From the NCBI RefSeq assembly GCF_014652555.1, contig NZ_BMZA01000013.1, forward strand, positions 29,799 to 93,798: a stretch of 64,000 nucleotides of DNA, read 5' to 3'. The position numbers and the translations under genes are program-made. Source of the stretch: Novosphingobium colocasiae. Lineage in GTDB: Bacteria; Pseudomonadota; Alphaproteobacteria; Sphingomonadales; Sphingomonadaceae. Below, piece after piece: positions 27,559 through 36,782 of the stretch; positions within the stretch are counted from its first letter, which is position 1; the number at the start of each line of letters is the position of its first letter. The notes beneath the pieces were generated by a model. That model was given only the letters and a program-made list of their open reading frames with translations, was not told the DNA's origin and did not search any database.

Positions 27559-29019
27559 TTAGACCGCCGCCGGAATCTCCAGCCTCGCGGTCAGCCCCAC
27601 CACCTGCCCATCACCGTCGCGGCGGTTCTTCAGGATCAGCGCGCCGCCGTGCTGGTCGGCGATGGCGCGGGCAAGGCACAGGCCCAGGCCTGCGCCGCCG
27701 GTTGCGGAATTGCGCGAAGGGTCACCGCGGATGAACGGGTCCATCATCGCGCCGATCTGGTCGTCGGGGATGCCGGGGCCATCGTCCTCGATCTCGACCA
27801 CCGCCAGCGCACCCTCGCGCCGCAGGGTGACCTGCGCCCGCTGGCCGTAGCGCAGCGCGTTGCCGATCAGGTTGCGCAGCGCCCGGCGCAGCCAGGTCGG
27901 GCGCAGTTCGGCGACGATGCGCCGGGTATCGCCCAGGTCCACCGGCTCGCCCATATCCTCGTATTCCTCGACCACCGAGGCGACGAGGGCGGAGACTTCG
28001 GTGCGTTCGCGCGGATCGCTGGGCCGGCCGACGCGGGCGAGCGAGAGGATATCGTCCAGCGTGCGCACGATATCCTCGATCGTGCCCGCCATCCGCCGCC
28101 GCTCGCCCTCGTCCTCGACCGATTCGATGCGGACGCGCAGGGCTGTCAGCGGGGTCTTCAGGTCATGGCCGATGGCCCCCAGCATCACGTCCTTCTCGTC
28201 CAGCATCGAGGCGATGCGCTGTTCCATCGCGTTATGGGCGACGATCAGGTGGCGCATGTCCTCGGGCCCCGACGGGGGGAGCTGGCCGATGACGTCTGGG
28301 CTGGCGGCAAACCGTTCGACGCGGCGGGTCAGCGCCGCCAGCGGGCGGGTGATGCGGCGCAGGATCAGCGCCACCGCGCCGAAAAGCACGATGTAGATCA
28401 TCAGCGTCTGGAGGATCAGCGGGCCCAGCAGGATCCGCTCGGCGCGTGGCGAACGGACCCGCGCGATCAGCCAGTCGCTCTGCCCTTGCGGCTTGACCGC
28501 GACGACCAGCAAGTGCTGCGCCATCATGTCGTGGATCATGTCCGGCGGCATGTCGCGTACCCGCGCATGGAACGCCACGCCTGACCGGGCGACGGGATCG
28601 GCACCGATCGTGCGGTGGACCACCTCGATCCGTTCGATGGCAAAACTCTGTTCCGCCAGGATCGCGCGCAACTCTTCCTCGGCGTCCCGATCGCGCCGCT
28701 CGGCTGCGGCGACGGGCAGCGCGGCGTTGCTTTCAAGCCGGAACCGGCGCGGGGGCGGCCCCCCCAGTGGCGGACCGAACGGTCGGCCGCGCATGAGGGT
28801 GGGCCGGCTGCCGCCCGGTCGTTCGGTCAGGAGGCTCATCGCCGCAGCGTTGAGCATGCCGTGCTCGTAGCTTTCGCGCTGGGCGCGATAGACCAGCGCC
28901 GCGCCCAGGCCCTGCACCAGCAGCAGCGCCACGGCCACCGCCCACATCATCTGCCCCATCAGGCTGCGCGGGCGCAGGAACGACAGCGGCCTGGGCAGCG
29001 AGGCTCCAAGGCATTTCAC
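27559..29019 (-). CDS. Sensor histidine kinase, EnvZ/OmpR type
   Basis: A membrane sensor kinase of 486 residues. TM1 spans about 22-43, followed by a periplasmic sensor region of about 150 residues with a Pro/Arg/Gly-rich start (GRPFGPPLGGPPPRRFR). TM2 is at about 199-220, then HAMP (RRITRPLAALTRRVERF). The phospho-acceptor is H285 in GAIGHDLKTPLTALR. The ATPase domain has NLIGNALRYG, EIEDDGPGIP and GGAGLGLCLARAI. The GTG start overlaps the response regulator stop (GTGA), so the pair is translationally coupled. Signal unknown. Confidence 0.93.
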   Translation of the reverse strand: MKCLGASLPRPLSFLRPRSLMGQMMWAVAVALLLVQGLGAALVYRAQRESYEHGMLNAAAMSLLTERPGGSRPTLMRGRPFGPPLGGPPPRRFRLESNAALPVAAAERRDRDAEEELRAILAEQSFAIERIEVVHRTIGADPVARSGVAFHARVRDMPPDMIHDMMAQHLLVVAVKPQGQSDWLIARVRSPRAERILLGPLILQTLMIYIVLFGAVALILRRITRPLAALTRRVERFAASPDVIGQLPPSGPEDMRHLIVAHNAMEQRIASMLDEKDVMLGAIGHDLKTPLTALRVRIESVEDEGERRRMAGTIEDIVRTLDDILSLARVGRPSDPRERTEVSALVASVVEEYEDMGEPVDLGDTRRIVAELRPTWLRRALRNLIGNALRYGQRAQVTLRREGALAVVEIEDDGPGIPDDQIGAMMDPFIRGDPSRNSATGGAGLGLCLARAIADQHGGALILKNRRDGDGQVVGLTARLEIPAAV

Positions 29020-29774
29020 GGGATGTCCAGCATCATCCGGCGGACATCGGCGGCCAGCATGTAGCCGCCGCCCCACACGGTCTGGATCAGTTGCGGGCTG
29101 CGGCTGTCCACCTCGATCTTGCGGCGCAGGCGGCTGACCTGGTTATCGACCGCACGATCGAACAGGTGCGCCTCGCGACCCTGCACCATGTCTAGCAGGC
29201 GGTCGCGATCCAGCACCTGGCGCGGGTGTTCGACGAAGGCCATCAGCAGGCGGAATTCAACGGATGAAATCGCGACGACCGCCCCGTCGGGGGCGATCAG
29301 GCGGCGCTTGAGCGGATCGAGCTGCCAGCCTTCGAAGGCGAAGACCTCGTTCTCGGCCGGGGCGGCGGGGCTGCGCGATGCGCGGCGCAGGACACTGCGG
29401 ATGCGGGCGACCAGCTCGCGCGGTTCGAACGGCTTTACCACATAGTCGTCAGCGCCGATCTCCAGCCCCACGATGCGATCGGTCGCCTCACCGCGCGCGG
29501 TCAGCAGGATGACGGGGATGTCCTTGGCTTCGACCAGATGGCGGCACAGCGAAAGGCCGTCCTCGCCGGGCATCATGATGTCCAGCAATACAAGATCCGG
29601 CACCCCGGCGGCGGAGGCACCCTTGCCGGCATCGCGCAAGTGGGTGCGCGCCTCGGCAGCGCTCGATGCCTGCACCACGGCGAACCCCTGGCGGACGAGA
29701 TAGTCCGCCAGGGGTTCGCGAAGGGCGGCTTCGTCATCGACCAGCAGCACGGTCTGGGACGCGAAATCGTTCAT
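29016..29774 (-). CDS. OmpR/PhoB-family response regulator
   Basis: A 252-residue DNA-binding regulator. The receiver domain has the acidic pair D13-D14, phospho-acceptor D65 in LVLLDIMMPG, and the conserved Lys in VKPFEPREL. The C-terminal winged helix shows SSVEFRLLMAFVEHPRQVLDRDRLLD, FDRAVDNQVSRLRRKIE and IQTVWGGGYML. It is phosphorylated by the kinase encoded immediately downstream. The EF-hand protein gene lies upstream on the same strand but is separated by a repeat element. Confidence 0.94.
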   Translation of the reverse strand: MNDFASQTVLLVDDEAALREPLADYLVRQGFAVVQASSAAEARTHLRDAGKGASAAGVPDLVLLDIMMPGEDGLSLCRHLVEAKDIPVILLTARGEATDRIVGLEIGADDYVVKPFEPRELVARIRSVLRRASRSPAAPAENEVFAFEGWQLDPLKRRLIAPDGAVVAISSVEFRLLMAFVEHPRQVLDRDRLLDMVQGREAHLFDRAVDNQVSRLRRKIEVDSRSPQLIQTVWGGGYMLAADVRRMMLDIP

Positions 29775-29807
29775 CGGTTCATCTCTCTGCGCTTTCGCGT
29801 CTCTTTT

Positions 29808-29989
29808 ATACCAAGTCTCAATAACTTCGACCCATGTCGCTCTCTTCCCTTCAGGGGAGAGATACGCAGGCTTGGCGGCTTGCCCGCCTAGCCGGAGTAG
29901 AGAGGGGGCGAAGCGGTGCCATCCCCCTCTCCCAACCCTCTCCCCTGAAGGGGAGAGGGCTACGCGTTCGGATCAACGATCCTTGGTAT
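29808..29989 (+). mobile_element. MITE-like element, family B copy 1 (intact)
   Basis: A 182-bp element without coding capacity. It has imperfect terminal inverted repeats (ATACCAAG at 29808-29815, CTTGGTAT at 29982-29989). The interior contains ATACGCAGGCTTGGCGGCTT and a pair of CCCCTGAAGGGG-type hairpins at both sides. Other copies lie at 35419-35577 and, inverted and interrupted, at 51846-52191; a diverged relative lies at 61983-62150. It separates the response regulator gene from the EF-hand gene. Confidence 0.75.
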
Positions 29990-30019
29990 TACACAGTGTC
30001 CGGTTCCGTACAGCCCGGC

Positions 30020-30703
30020 CTATTCGCCGTCGTCGTCAGGCGCGCCGGGGCCGTCGGGGGCATCACCACCACCACGGCGATCCTTCCAGGCGGCGCGCAT
30101 CTTCTGATGCATGGCCTGGCGTTCTTCCTTGGTGATCTTGCCGTCCTTGTTGGCGTCGGCCTCGTCGAAGTGCTTGGTGGCTGCGGCCATGAACTCGGCC
30201 TTGCTGACGGCACCATCGTTGTTGGTGTCGGCCATCTTGGCCATCATCATGCCCATGCCGCCGCCCATGCCGCGATGACCCCGGCCATGGTGACCGCCGC
30301 CGTGCTTGCCGCCCGGCTTGCCATGATCCATTCCGGCCATGTCATCGCCCGGAGGGGGCGGGCCGTCAGGTCCGCCGTGGCCCATCGGTCCGGCCGCCAT
30401 GAACTCGGTGCGTGAGATCGAACCGTCGCCGTTGGCATCGAGCCTGGCGAACATCTTCGTCTTCATCTCGGTCATGTGTGCTTCACGGTCGGCCTTGTCG
30501 AGCTTGCCGTCCTTGTTGACGTCCATGCGGGTGAACATCGCCTCGGCTGCGGCCTGCGATTCCGCGCGGGTGATGACGCCGTCGCCGTTGGCATCCATCT
30601 TCGGGCGTTCGTGGCCCTCGGGCATCTGCGCATAGGCGATGCTGCCGATCGCCAGGGTGCCGGCGGAAAGCGCCAGCAGGGTTTTTGCTATGGTCGTTTT
30701 CAT
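30020..30703 (-). CDS. Secreted protein with five EF-hands
   Basis: A 227-residue exported protein (signal MKTTIAKTLLALSAGTLAIG, cleaved near AYAQ). It contains five EF-hand calcium loops: DANGDGVITRAE, DVNKDGKLDKAD, DANGDGSISRTE, DTNNDGAVSKAE and DANKDGKITKEE. Between loops three and four lies a long His/Gly/Met/Pro-rich linker (HGKPGGKHGGGHHGRGH region) that could bind metals such as copper or nickel. The tail is acidic. Periplasmic calcium buffering or sensing is a reasonable inference. It lies upstream of the two-component pair. Confidence 0.88.
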   Translation of the reverse strand: MKTTIAKTLLALSAGTLAIGSIAYAQMPEGHERPKMDANGDGVITRAESQAAAEAMFTRMDVNKDGKLDKADREAHMTEMKTKMFARLDANGDGSISRTEFMAAGPMGHGGPDGPPPPGDDMAGMDHGKPGGKHGGGHHGRGHRGMGGGMGMMMAKMADTNNDGAVSKAEFMAAATKHFDEADANKDGKITKEERQAMHQKMRAAWKDRRGGGDAPDGPGAPDDDGE

Positions 30704-30931
30704 GGTGTGTGTCCTCTGCTCCCGATCGGGAAATGGGTGAGAGCCACGAGGCGCGTGGGGGAAGGGCGGGGAACGACAATCCGCGCGGCTCTCTGATGAC
30801 GTTTGTAACGATCAACTGTCGCGTAAGTTTGCCGGGGGGCGGGTTTATTGTCGCCAAATGTGTCACTTGGGCCGCGCTGTTCATGGCGGCGACAGCGTCA
30901 CGGTGCACTTTTACACGCTGGGGTCAATGCT

Positions 30932-31049
30932 CTAGAGTCTGATGACGTTATCTCGCACGTCCCCTCCCCGCCGGGGTACACCCCCCTCCCAACCTCCCCC
31001 CTTAAGGGTGGAGGAGCAGGTGGTGCAGTCAAACGTCATCACGCCCTAG
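30932..31049. mobile_element. MITE-like element, family C copy 1
   Basis: A 118-bp non-coding element with terminal inverted repeats: CTAGAGTCTGATGACGTT at 30932-30949 faces AACGTCATCACGCCCTAG at 31032-31049. The interior is made of C-rich and G-rich mirror tracts. The right end supplies the TAG stop of the adjoining cupin gene. A 166-bp relative lies at 38518-38683. Confidence 0.7.
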
Positions 31050-31450
31050 ACCTCACGCTCGCGATGCTGCGTGCCGATGCCGGCGGTCACGAACAGTGCA
31101 GTCACCGGGCCGGATACGTCGGCGGTATGCCACACTCCGGCGGGGTTGATCGCATACTGCCCCGCCGCCAGTACCACCGTGCCGATCGCGCCGTCGGCCG
31201 CTTCCTGAATCAGGGTAATGGTCCCGGACAGGCAGACCACCAGTTCCTCGCCCTCCGGGTGCATTTCCCAGGAAGTCCAGCTTTCGGCGAAGTCATACAG
31301 GCTGACCAGCCGCCCTTCGCGCCCGTCGGCCTCGGTACGCCGGGCATATTCGGCGTACCATTCCATCCCGGTGAACGGCGGCTGCGGTATCACCCGCGCG
31401 CCAAGGCCGAGGTGGACGGGGCAAGTGCGCAGGTCAGCCGGTCCGGTCAC
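31046..31450 (-). CDS. Cupin-domain protein
   Basis: A 134-residue small beta-barrel protein with cupin motifs: SWEMHPEGEELVVCLSGTITL (motif 1 with E-x-E-x-V-x-x-G-x) and AGQYAINPAGVWHTADV (motif 2 with P-x-x-x-x-H). It could bind a metal and either catalyse a small-molecule step or sense a ligand. The GTG start directly abuts the aminopeptidase stop, so it is probably translated from the same message. Its stop codon falls inside the end repeat of a MITE-like element, so the natural C-terminus may have been altered. Confidence 0.85.
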   Translation of the reverse strand: MTGPADLRTCPVHLGLGARVIPQPPFTGMEWYAEYARRTEADGREGRLVSLYDFAESWTSWEMHPEGEELVVCLSGTITLIQEAADGAIGTVVLAAGQYAINPAGVWHTADVSGPVTALFVTAGIGTQHREREV

Positions 31451-33271
31451 TCAAAGCACCTTGCATTGCGCTTCGAGCCACGCGCGATCCGCGCCTTCCA
31501 GCCGGGGCCCGATCACTTCCAGTACCCTCGCGTGATAGGCGTTCCACCATGCCACCTCGTCGGCGTTGAGCAGCGCGGGTTCGACGAGGCGGCGGTCGAT
31601 CGGCACCAGCGTCAGCGTCTCGAAACCTAGGAACGCGCCTTCCGCCCCGGCGATCTCGCGCGGTTCGACGAGGATCAGGTTCTCGATCCGGATGCCGTAC
31701 TCGCCGGTCTTGTAGTAGCCGGGCTCGTCCGAGAGGATCATGCCCGCCATCAGTTCCTGATCCGATCCGGCCTGACCCCCGGCCGCCTTGGAAATGCGCT
31801 GCGGCCCTTCGTGGACCGACAGGAAGCTGCCGACCCCGTGCCCGGTGCCGTGCGCATAGTCGAGCCCGGCCTGCCACAGCGAAACGCGGGCCAGCGCGTC
31901 AAGCTGGCTGCCGGTCGTCCCTTGCGGAAACACGGCGGTGGCGATGGCGATGTGGCCCTTGAGCACGCGGGTATAGCGATCCTTCACCTCCGCGGCCGGT
32001 TCGCCGGGGCCGATCCACACGGTGCGGGTGATATCGGTGGTGCCTTGCGGATATTGCCCGCCCGAATCGACAAGGAACACCGATCCGGGCTCGATCGTGC
32101 GGTTGGTTTCTTCCGACACCCGGTAATGCACCACCGCGCCATTGGGGCCCGCGCCCGAAATCGTGTCGAACGAAAGGTCGCGCAAGTCGCCGCCTTCGGC
32201 CCGGCACTGCTCCAGCCGATCGGCCGCCGCCATCTCGGTTACCGTGCCGCCCGGCGCGGTTTCGTCCAGCCAGCGCAGGAACCGGGTGACCGACGCGCCG
32301 TCAGCGGCCTGCGCATCGCGGTGTCCCTGCTGCTCCACCGCGTTCTTGATCGCCTTGGGCAGCACGGTCGGATCGCGCTCCTCGACCAGCGTCGCCCCGG
32401 CCCCGCGCAGCACGTCGAAAATGGCGTTGACCGCGCGTTCGGGATCGACCGCGACGCGCTTGCCGGCAAGGGTGCGCAAGCCCTCTTCGAAAGCGTCGCG
32501 CGGGCGCAGGGTCACCGCGTTGCCCAGGTGCTGGCGCAGTTCGGGGGTGACCTTCTCCTCGGCAATGAAGAATTCGGCGGTGCCGTCAGCATGGGCGATG
32601 ACATAGGACAGCGCCACCGGCGTGCGCTCGACATCCGCGCCGCGCACGTTGAGCAGCCAGGCGATCGAATCGAGCGCGGTGATGACCGTCGCGTCGATGC
32701 CTTTCGCGGTCAGCCATTCGGCCACTGCCGCGCGCTTCACCTCGCTTGCCTCTCCGGCGAACTCCTGGCCGTGGACCAGCGCCGGAGCGGGGGAGGGGGC
32801 GGGGCGGTCCTGCCACACCGCGTCCACCGGATTGCCGTCGACCGGGACCAGCGTGCCCCCGCGCGCTGCCAGCGCCTTGCCCACCGCCTCGGTCCAGGGG
32901 CGCGAATGCAGCCAGGCATCATAGCCGATCCGAGCGCCTTCTGGCGCGTGCGCGCCCAGCCATTTGGCCACGCTGGTCTGCGGCACGCTTTCATAGGCAT
33001 AGAGCCGCCCGTCCACCTGATCGCGCACCTGCAGGGTATAGCGTCCATCGACGAACATGGCCGCCGCCGGATCGGCCGCCGTATCCGTCAGCACCACCGC
33101 CGTGCCCGCCGATCCGCCGAACCCGGTCAGCCACGCCAGCCGCTGGGCATAGGCCCCGACGTACTCGCTCATGTGCTCGTCCGAGATCGGGACGACGAAA
33201 CCGTCGAGCCCCCGGTTCTTCAGTTCCTTGCGCAGCGCGTCGAGGCGGGCTTCGTGCGTGTTCATCAACAT
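31451..33271 (-). CDS. Aminopeptidase P family metallopeptidase (M24B)
   Basis: A large, three-domain Xaa-Pro aminopeptidase of 606 residues, cytoplasmic, cleaving an N-terminal residue preceding proline. Two creatinase-like N-terminal domains precede the pita-bread catalytic domain. That domain carries the dinuclear metal ligands: FLVDSGGQYPQGTTDITRTV (two Asp), HGTGHGVGSFLSVHEGP (His), LSDEPGYY and GIRIENLILV (two Glu). The C-terminal tail is also typical of the long eukaryote-like type. The ATG at 33271 has GGAAG about nine bases upstream. It is divergent from oligopeptidase B, another proline- or basic-residue peptidase. Confidence 0.93.
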   Translation of the reverse strand: MLMNTHEARLDALRKELKNRGLDGFVVPISDEHMSEYVGAYAQRLAWLTGFGGSAGTAVVLTDTAADPAAAMFVDGRYTLQVRDQVDGRLYAYESVPQTSVAKWLGAHAPEGARIGYDAWLHSRPWTEAVGKALAARGGTLVPVDGNPVDAVWQDRPAPSPAPALVHGQEFAGEASEVKRAAVAEWLTAKGIDATVITALDSIAWLLNVRGADVERTPVALSYVIAHADGTAEFFIAEEKVTPELRQHLGNAVTLRPRDAFEEGLRTLAGKRVAVDPERAVNAIFDVLRGAGATLVEERDPTVLPKAIKNAVEQQGHRDAQAADGASVTRFLRWLDETAPGGTVTEMAAADRLEQCRAEGGDLRDLSFDTISGAGPNGAVVHYRVSEETNRTIEPGSVFLVDSGGQYPQGTTDITRTVWIGPGEPAAEVKDRYTRVLKGHIAIATAVFPQGTTGSQLDALARVSLWQAGLDYAHGTGHGVGSFLSVHEGPQRISKAAGGQAGSDQELMAGMILSDEPGYYKTGEYGIRIENLILVEPREIAGAEGAFLGFETLTLVPIDRRLVEPALLNADEVAWWNAYHARVLEVIGPRLEGADRAWLEAQCKVL

Positions 33272-33313
33272 GGGGCATGCTTCCGGCTTGCGGGGGTCAT
33301 GCCTGCAACATAG

Positions 33314-35419
33314 ATGCGAGCGATGACCAATTCCACCCTGACCCAATCGGCCGACGCGGCGCAGCGCCCCCCCGTCGCAGCAAAACGCCCGCACAGCTTC
33401 ACCCTGCATGGCACGACCGTCGCGGATGATTACGCCTGGCTGCGCGATTCCGGCTATCCCCAAGTCACCAATAATGAAGTGCTCGGCCATCTTGAGGCGG
33501 AGAACGCCTGGTTTGAGGCGCGCATGGCCCCGCACCAGCCGCTGATCGAAGCGCTGTTCACCGAGATGCGCGGGCGGATCAAGGAAGCCGACAAGTCGGT
33601 CCCGCAGAAGGATGGGGACTGGCTTTACTGGATCGAATACGAGGAAGGGGCCGAATACAAGAAATGGTGGCGTCGCCCGGTCGGCAGTGCCGAGGATGGC
33701 AGCGCCGATGTGCTGATCCTGGATGAAGCCGTACTGGCCGAGGGCAAGGACTATTTCTCGCTCGGCGATCTGGCCACCAGCGCAGACGGCAAGCTGCTCG
33801 CCTATTCCTACGATGATAACGGATCAGAGCGTTACACCGTCCACTTCAAGGATCTGGTGTCGGGCGCGATCCTGCCTGACGAAATTCCCGGCACACTGGG
33901 CGGGCTGGTCTGGGTCGCGCAGGACAAGGCGCTGGTCTACTCGCTGGTCAACGACGGCTGGCGGACCGATAACGCCCGGCTGCACTGGCTGGGTCGCCCG
34001 CTCGCAGACGATGTCGAGCTGTACCATGAAGATGATGACGCCTTCCGCGTCGGTGCCTCGCTTTCGGCGAACGAAAAGTGGCTGGTCGTGGCCACCTCGG
34101 ACCACGAGACGAGCGAGGTCCGGCTGTTCCAGACCGACGATCCGCTGGCCCCGCCGATCCTCGTCGCGCCGCGCCGTACCGGGGTCGAGTATGACGTCGA
34201 TGAACGCGATGGCGTGCTTTACGTCCATACCAACGACACCCACGAAAACTTCCGCCTCGCCACCGCGCCGCTCGCCAGCCCGGGCGAATGGACTACCCTG
34301 ATCGAAGGCTCGGATGCTTTCTATCTGACCGGCTTCGGGTTGTTTCGCGATTTCTACGTTGTCGAAGGGCGGTTGGCCGGGCTCGATCGGGTGGAAGTGC
34401 GCTATTACGACGATCCGGCGCGGATCGAGCCGGTGGAATTCCCCGAGGCCAGCTACACCGCCGGGCTCGGCTCGAACCCGGAATGGCACATGACGCACCT
34501 GCGCATGAGCTACGAATCGATGGTCCGCCCCGCTTCGGTGCTGGAATACGATGTCGCCGCCCGCAGTTTCCGCACGCTCAAGGTGCAGGAAATCCCCTCG
34601 GGCTATGACGCCGATCTCTATACTACCGAAAGGCTGGAAATCGCGGCGCGCGATGGCACCGCCATCCCGGTCTCGATCGTCTACCGCAAGGATCGCGCCG
34701 CCGGCGGGGCGCTGCATCTTTACGGCTACGGGGCTTACGGGATCGCCATCGAGCCGGGCTTTTCGACCAGCCGGCTGAGCCTGGTGGACCGGGGCTTCGC
34801 TTATGCCATCGCCCACATCCGGGGCGGCGATGACCTTGGCCGGGCGTGGTACAAGGCGGGCAAGCTGGAACGGCGGACCAACACCTTCAACGATTTCGTC
34901 GATGCCGCCAAAGGGCTGGTCGATCGCGGCTACACCGCTGCCGGGCGCATCAGCATTTCGGGCGGATCGGCGGGCGGCGAACTGATGGGCGCGGTGGTCA
35001 ATTCCGATCCCGGCCTGTGGGGCGCGGTCGTCGCGCACGTGCCCTTCGTCGACGTCCTCAACACCATGCTGGACGAGACACTGCCGCTGACCCCGGCGGA
35101 ATGGCCCGAATGGGGCAACCCGATCGAGGACAAGGCCGCGTTCGATCTGATCCTGTCCTATTCGCCATACGATCAGGTGCGGGCACAGGCCTATCCGCCG
35201 CTGATGGTCACCGCCGGGCTCAACGATCCGCGCGTGACCTATTGGGAGCCGGCGAAATGGGTCGCCCGGCTGCGCGACGCCAAGACCGACAGCAACGAAC
35301 TGATCTTCAAGACCAACATGGGCGCAGGCCACGGCGGCAAGTCCGGCCGCTTCGAAAGCCTCAAGGAAACGGCGGAGGAGTTCGCGTTCATCCTGTGGCA
35401 GTTGGGTGTTGAGGCCTGA
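33314..35419 (+). CDS. ptrB: Oligopeptidase B (S9A serine peptidase)
   Basis: Prolyl-oligopeptidase-family enzyme of about 700 residues that cleaves short peptides after basic residues. An N-terminal seven-bladed propeller gates a C-terminal alpha/beta-hydrolase domain. The latter has YGAYGIAIEPGFS, AHIRGGDDLGRAWY, the nucleophile in SISGGSAGGELMG, the Asp near GLNDPRVTYWEPAKW and the His in NMGAGHGGKSGR. The catalytic set is complete. The start may be ATG 33314 or ATG 33323. Its stop overlaps the first base of a family B repeat element. Confidence 0.93.
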   Translation: MRAMTNSTLTQSADAAQRPPVAAKRPHSFTLHGTTVADDYAWLRDSGYPQVTNNEVLGHLEAENAWFEARMAPHQPLIEALFTEMRGRIKEADKSVPQKDGDWLYWIEYEEGAEYKKWWRRPVGSAEDGSADVLILDEAVLAEGKDYFSLGDLATSADGKLLAYSYDDNGSERYTVHFKDLVSGAILPDEIPGTLGGLVWVAQDKALVYSLVNDGWRTDNARLHWLGRPLADDVELYHEDDDAFRVGASLSANEKWLVVATSDHETSEVRLFQTDDPLAPPILVAPRRTGVEYDVDERDGVLYVHTNDTHENFRLATAPLASPGEWTTLIEGSDAFYLTGFGLFRDFYVVEGRLAGLDRVEVRYYDDPARIEPVEFPEASYTAGLGSNPEWHMTHLRMSYESMVRPASVLEYDVAARSFRTLKVQEIPSGYDADLYTTERLEIAARDGTAIPVSIVYRKDRAAGGALHLYGYGAYGIAIEPGFSTSRLSLVDRGFAYAIAHIRGGDDLGRAWYKAGKLERRTNTFNDFVDAAKGLVDRGYTAAGRISISGGSAGGELMGAVVNSDPGLWGAVVAHVPFVDVLNTMLDETLPLTPAEWPEWGNPIEDKAAFDLILSYSPYDQVRAQAYPPLMVTAGLNDPRVTYWEPAKWVARLRDAKTDSNELIFKTNMGAGHGGKSGRFESLKETAEEFAFILWQLGVEA

Positions 35420-35577
35420 TACCGCGCCTCAATATCTTTGGGTCATGTCGCTATCTCCCCTTCAGGGGAGAGATACGCAGGCTTGGCGGCTTGTCCGCCT
35501 AGCCGGAGTAGTGAGGGGGCGAAGCGGTGCCATCCCCCTCTCCCAACCCTCTCCCCTGAAGGGGAGAGGGCTATGAG
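35419..35577 (+). mobile_element. MITE-like element, family B copy 2 (right end lost)
   Basis: Same orientation and interior as the copy at 29808, starting ATACC at the last base of the oligopeptidase stop. The right terminal repeat is missing: after GGGCTATGAG the sequence changes to TCGAGCGAAGTCGAGAC (35584-35600), a family D palindrome half. It lies between convergent genes. Confidence 0.7.
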
Positions 35578-35637
35578 TTTTTATCGAGCGAAGTCGAGAC
35601 ATGCCGGCGCAGGTCACGGGCGTGAAAGGCTGGGCGC

Positions 35638-36693
35638 TTACCCCGCCGGTAGCGTGCTCATGTCGATGACGAAGCGATAGCGCACGTCGCTGGCGAGGAT
35701 GCGCTCGTAAGCCTCGTCCACCTGCTGGATGGCGATCTGTTCGATATCGGCGACGATGCCGTGCTGCGCACAGAAATCGAGCATTTCCTGCGTTTCGGCG
35801 ATGCCGCCGATCGCCGATCCGGCCAGGCTGATGCGTCGGGCAAGGAAATCGAACGAGTTGGGATAGGTCGGCTGTTCGCCCGCGCCCACCAGTACCAGCG
35901 TACCGTCGCGGCGCAGCAGGCGGGTGAACAGCGACAGGTCCTGGTGGGCGGATACGGTGTTGACGATGAGGTCCACGCTGCCGGCATGGCGCGCCAGATC
36001 GTCGGCATCGCGCACGTTGACCACCTCGTCCGCGCCGAGCCGCCGTGCTTCGTCTGCCTTGGCCGGCGATGTCGTGAAGGCCAGCACCCGCGCGCCCAGC
36101 GCATGGGCCAGTTTCAGGCCCATGTGGCCCAGCCCGCCGATCCCGGCGATGCCCACCGTCTTGCCCGGCCCGGCCTGCCAGTGCCGCAAAGGCGACCACA
36201 CCGTGATGCCGGCGCACAGCAGCGGGGCCACCGCCGCCAGGTCCGGCTCGCCATGGTTGATGCGCAGCACGAAATCCTCGCGCACCACGATGAAGTTCGA
36301 ATAGCCGCCGTACGTAGGCAGGCCGGTCTGCTTCTCGGTGCTGTTATAGGTGCCGGTCGCGCCGTTCTCGCAATATTGCTCCAGACCTTCGCCGCAGGAC
36401 GGACAGGCCCCGCAACTGTCTACCAGACATCCCACGCCGGCCAGATCGCCCACCGCGAAACCGGTGACCGAGCTGCCCACCGCGCTGACTCGGCCGACGA
36501 TCTCGTGCCCGGGCACGCAAGGGTAGCGGGGATCGCCCCACTCGCCCTTGGAGAAATGGATGTCCGAATGGCACACGCCGCAGTGAAGGATATCGATCCG
36601 CACATCATGCGGGCCGAGTTCGCGGCGTTCAAAGCTGAACGGCGCGAAGGGGGTTTCGGCGGCGTGCGCGGCCCAGGCGTGGGCAGTGGTCAT
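35638..36693 (-). CDS. Zinc alcohol dehydrogenase, CAD/YahK type
   Basis: A 351-residue NADP(H)-dependent medium-chain dehydrogenase of the cinnamyl-alcohol-dehydrogenase-like group. The catalytic zinc site includes GVCHSDIHFSKGEWG and PGHEIVG; the structural zinc site is CGACPSCGEGLEQYC. The Rossmann motif is GIAGIGGLGHMGLKLA, followed by NTVSAHQDLSLFTRLL as in YahK. Such enzymes reduce a broad range of aldehydes. The natural substrate is not evident from the neighbours. Confidence 0.92.
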   Translation of the reverse strand: MTTAHAWAAHAAETPFAPFSFERRELGPHDVRIDILHCGVCHSDIHFSKGEWGDPRYPCVPGHEIVGRVSAVGSSVTGFAVGDLAGVGCLVDSCGACPSCGEGLEQYCENGATGTYNSTEKQTGLPTYGGYSNFIVVREDFVLRINHGEPDLAAVAPLLCAGITVWSPLRHWQAGPGKTVGIAGIGGLGHMGLKLAHALGARVLAFTTSPAKADEARRLGADEVVNVRDADDLARHAGSVDLIVNTVSAHQDLSLFTRLLRRDGTLVLVGAGEQPTYPNSFDFLARRISLAGSAIGGIAETQEMLDFCAQHGIVADIEQIAIQQVDEAYERILASDVRYRFVIDMSTLPAG

Positions 36694-36782
36694 GGCAGTC
36701 TCCAGGGGGGCGGACGCGCAACCGTGCGCGCCCGGATCGCCAAGGACTAACCATTTGCTCAGCTTATGCCAACCGTCGGTGT

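Noticed and set aside
29020..29076. Upstream extension of the histidine kinase to 29076
   Set aside because: It would overlap the response regulator by 60 bases; the GTGA overlap start at 29019 is the normal coupled arrangement.
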